From positions 62,001 to 126,000 of the forward strand of contig NZ_JACXXG010000002.1 in assembly GCF_014764705.1 (NCBI RefSeq): DNA of 64,000 nucleotides, read 5' to 3'. The first letter of the stretch is position 1. Every line of letters begins with the position of its first letter. This document shows positions 63,828 through 64,000 of the stretch, piece by piece. The notes below the pieces were generated by a model that was given only the letters and a program-made list of their open reading frames with translations, ran no database searches and was not told where the DNA came from. The stretch comes from Stutzerimonas kunmingensis. GTDB taxonomy: Bacteria; Pseudomonadota; Gammaproteobacteria; Pseudomonadales; Pseudomonadaceae. The position numbers and the translations under genes are program-made.

Positions 63828-64000
63828 ATGAACATTCTCTACGACGAACGCGTCGATGGTGCGTTGCCCAGGGTCGACAAGGCCGTCCTGCTGGCCGAGC
63901 TGCAGGCGCAGTTGCCCGATCTGGACATCCTCCACCGCAGCGAGGACCTCAAGCCCTACGAGTGCGACGGGCTTTCCGCCTACCGCACCACGCCGCTGCT
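63828..64000 (+). CDS. glcD: glycolate oxidase subunit GlcD (cut by the window end)
   Basis: The first 57 codons only. The protein begins MNILYDERVDGALP and continues LDILHRSEDLKPYECDGLSAYR, the typical N-terminus of the FAD-binding subunit of glycolate oxidase, which oxidises glycolate to glyoxylate. Divergent from its regulator glcC, with two operator sites in between. The remaining glc genes should lie beyond the window. No strong ribosome-binding site at 63828. Confidence 0.88.
   Translation, partial: MNILYDERVDGALPRVDKAVLLAELQAQLPDLDILHRSEDLKPYECDGLSAYRTTPL

Overview
The window is GC-rich, densely packed gammaproteobacterial chromosome, most like the Pseudomonas stutzeri (Stutzerimonas) group. 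The reasons are the gene neighbourhoods serA / D-2-hydroxyglutarate dehydrogenase / FAH hydrolase ... rpiA-ilvA ... rppH-ptsP ... TSUP-lgt-thyA and phoB-phoR-ubiA-ubiC-glcC-glcD, which I recognise from Pseudomonas, and proteins that read as ordinary Pseudomonas orthologues. I saw no rRNA, tRNA, insertion sequence, phage gene or CRISPR array. The window cuts the first gene (an AraC regulator) and the last (glcD).

Layout. (1) 0-6 kb: AraC regulator; a periplasmic solute-binding protein / membrane diguanylate cyclase / solute-binding protein trio; a MEST-like alpha/beta hydrolase followed by a 62-bp decayed copy of the tail of the second binding protein; two small secreted proteins. (2) 6-12.7 kb: DUF4168 protein divergent from a histidine kinase / sigma-54 activator pair; DUF1456; a sorbosone-dehydrogenase-like protein with cytochrome c and a DUF1028 protein. 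(3) 12.7-16.2 kb: a two-gene operon of a PotD-like binding protein and a GGDEF/EAL protein, with the architecture of the Vibrio NspS-MbaA polyamine sensor. (4) 16.4-24.7 kb: phosphoribosyltransferase plus hydrolase, then an eight-gene, fully overlapping Mrp-type cation/proton antiporter operon with three antiporter-like subunits. (5) 24.7-28 kb: SnoaL-like protein and a curli cluster (csgD, csgB, csgA, csgC/H-like) without csgEFG. (6) 28-31.9 kb: OPT transporter, AI-2E-family protein, two small secreted proteins. (7) 32-48.7 kb: conserved core genes (serA, d2hgdh, FAH hydrolase, two SdiA-regulated paralogues, rpiA, ilvA, rppH, ptsP, lgt, thyA) and an orphan ParA. (8) 48.7-53.3 kb: five-gene branched-chain-type ABC importer. 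(9) 53.6-64 kb: universal stress protein, response regulator, M23 peptidase, outer-membrane barrel, CNNM/CorC-type protein, phoBR with a Pho box, ubiCA, and glcC/glcD with two identical operator palindromes.

A theme is surface lifestyle: two independent periplasmic-binding-protein plus c-di-GMP-enzyme modules and a curli cluster lie within 28 kb. The most interesting signals are the NspS-MbaA-like module, the binding protein-DGC-binding protein trio with its pseudogene scar, the unusual Mrp complex whose third antiporter-like subunit has lost the TM5 glutamate, and a sigma-54-like promoter with an A-rich Hfq/Crc-like motif in the 394-bp gap upstream of the ABC importer.
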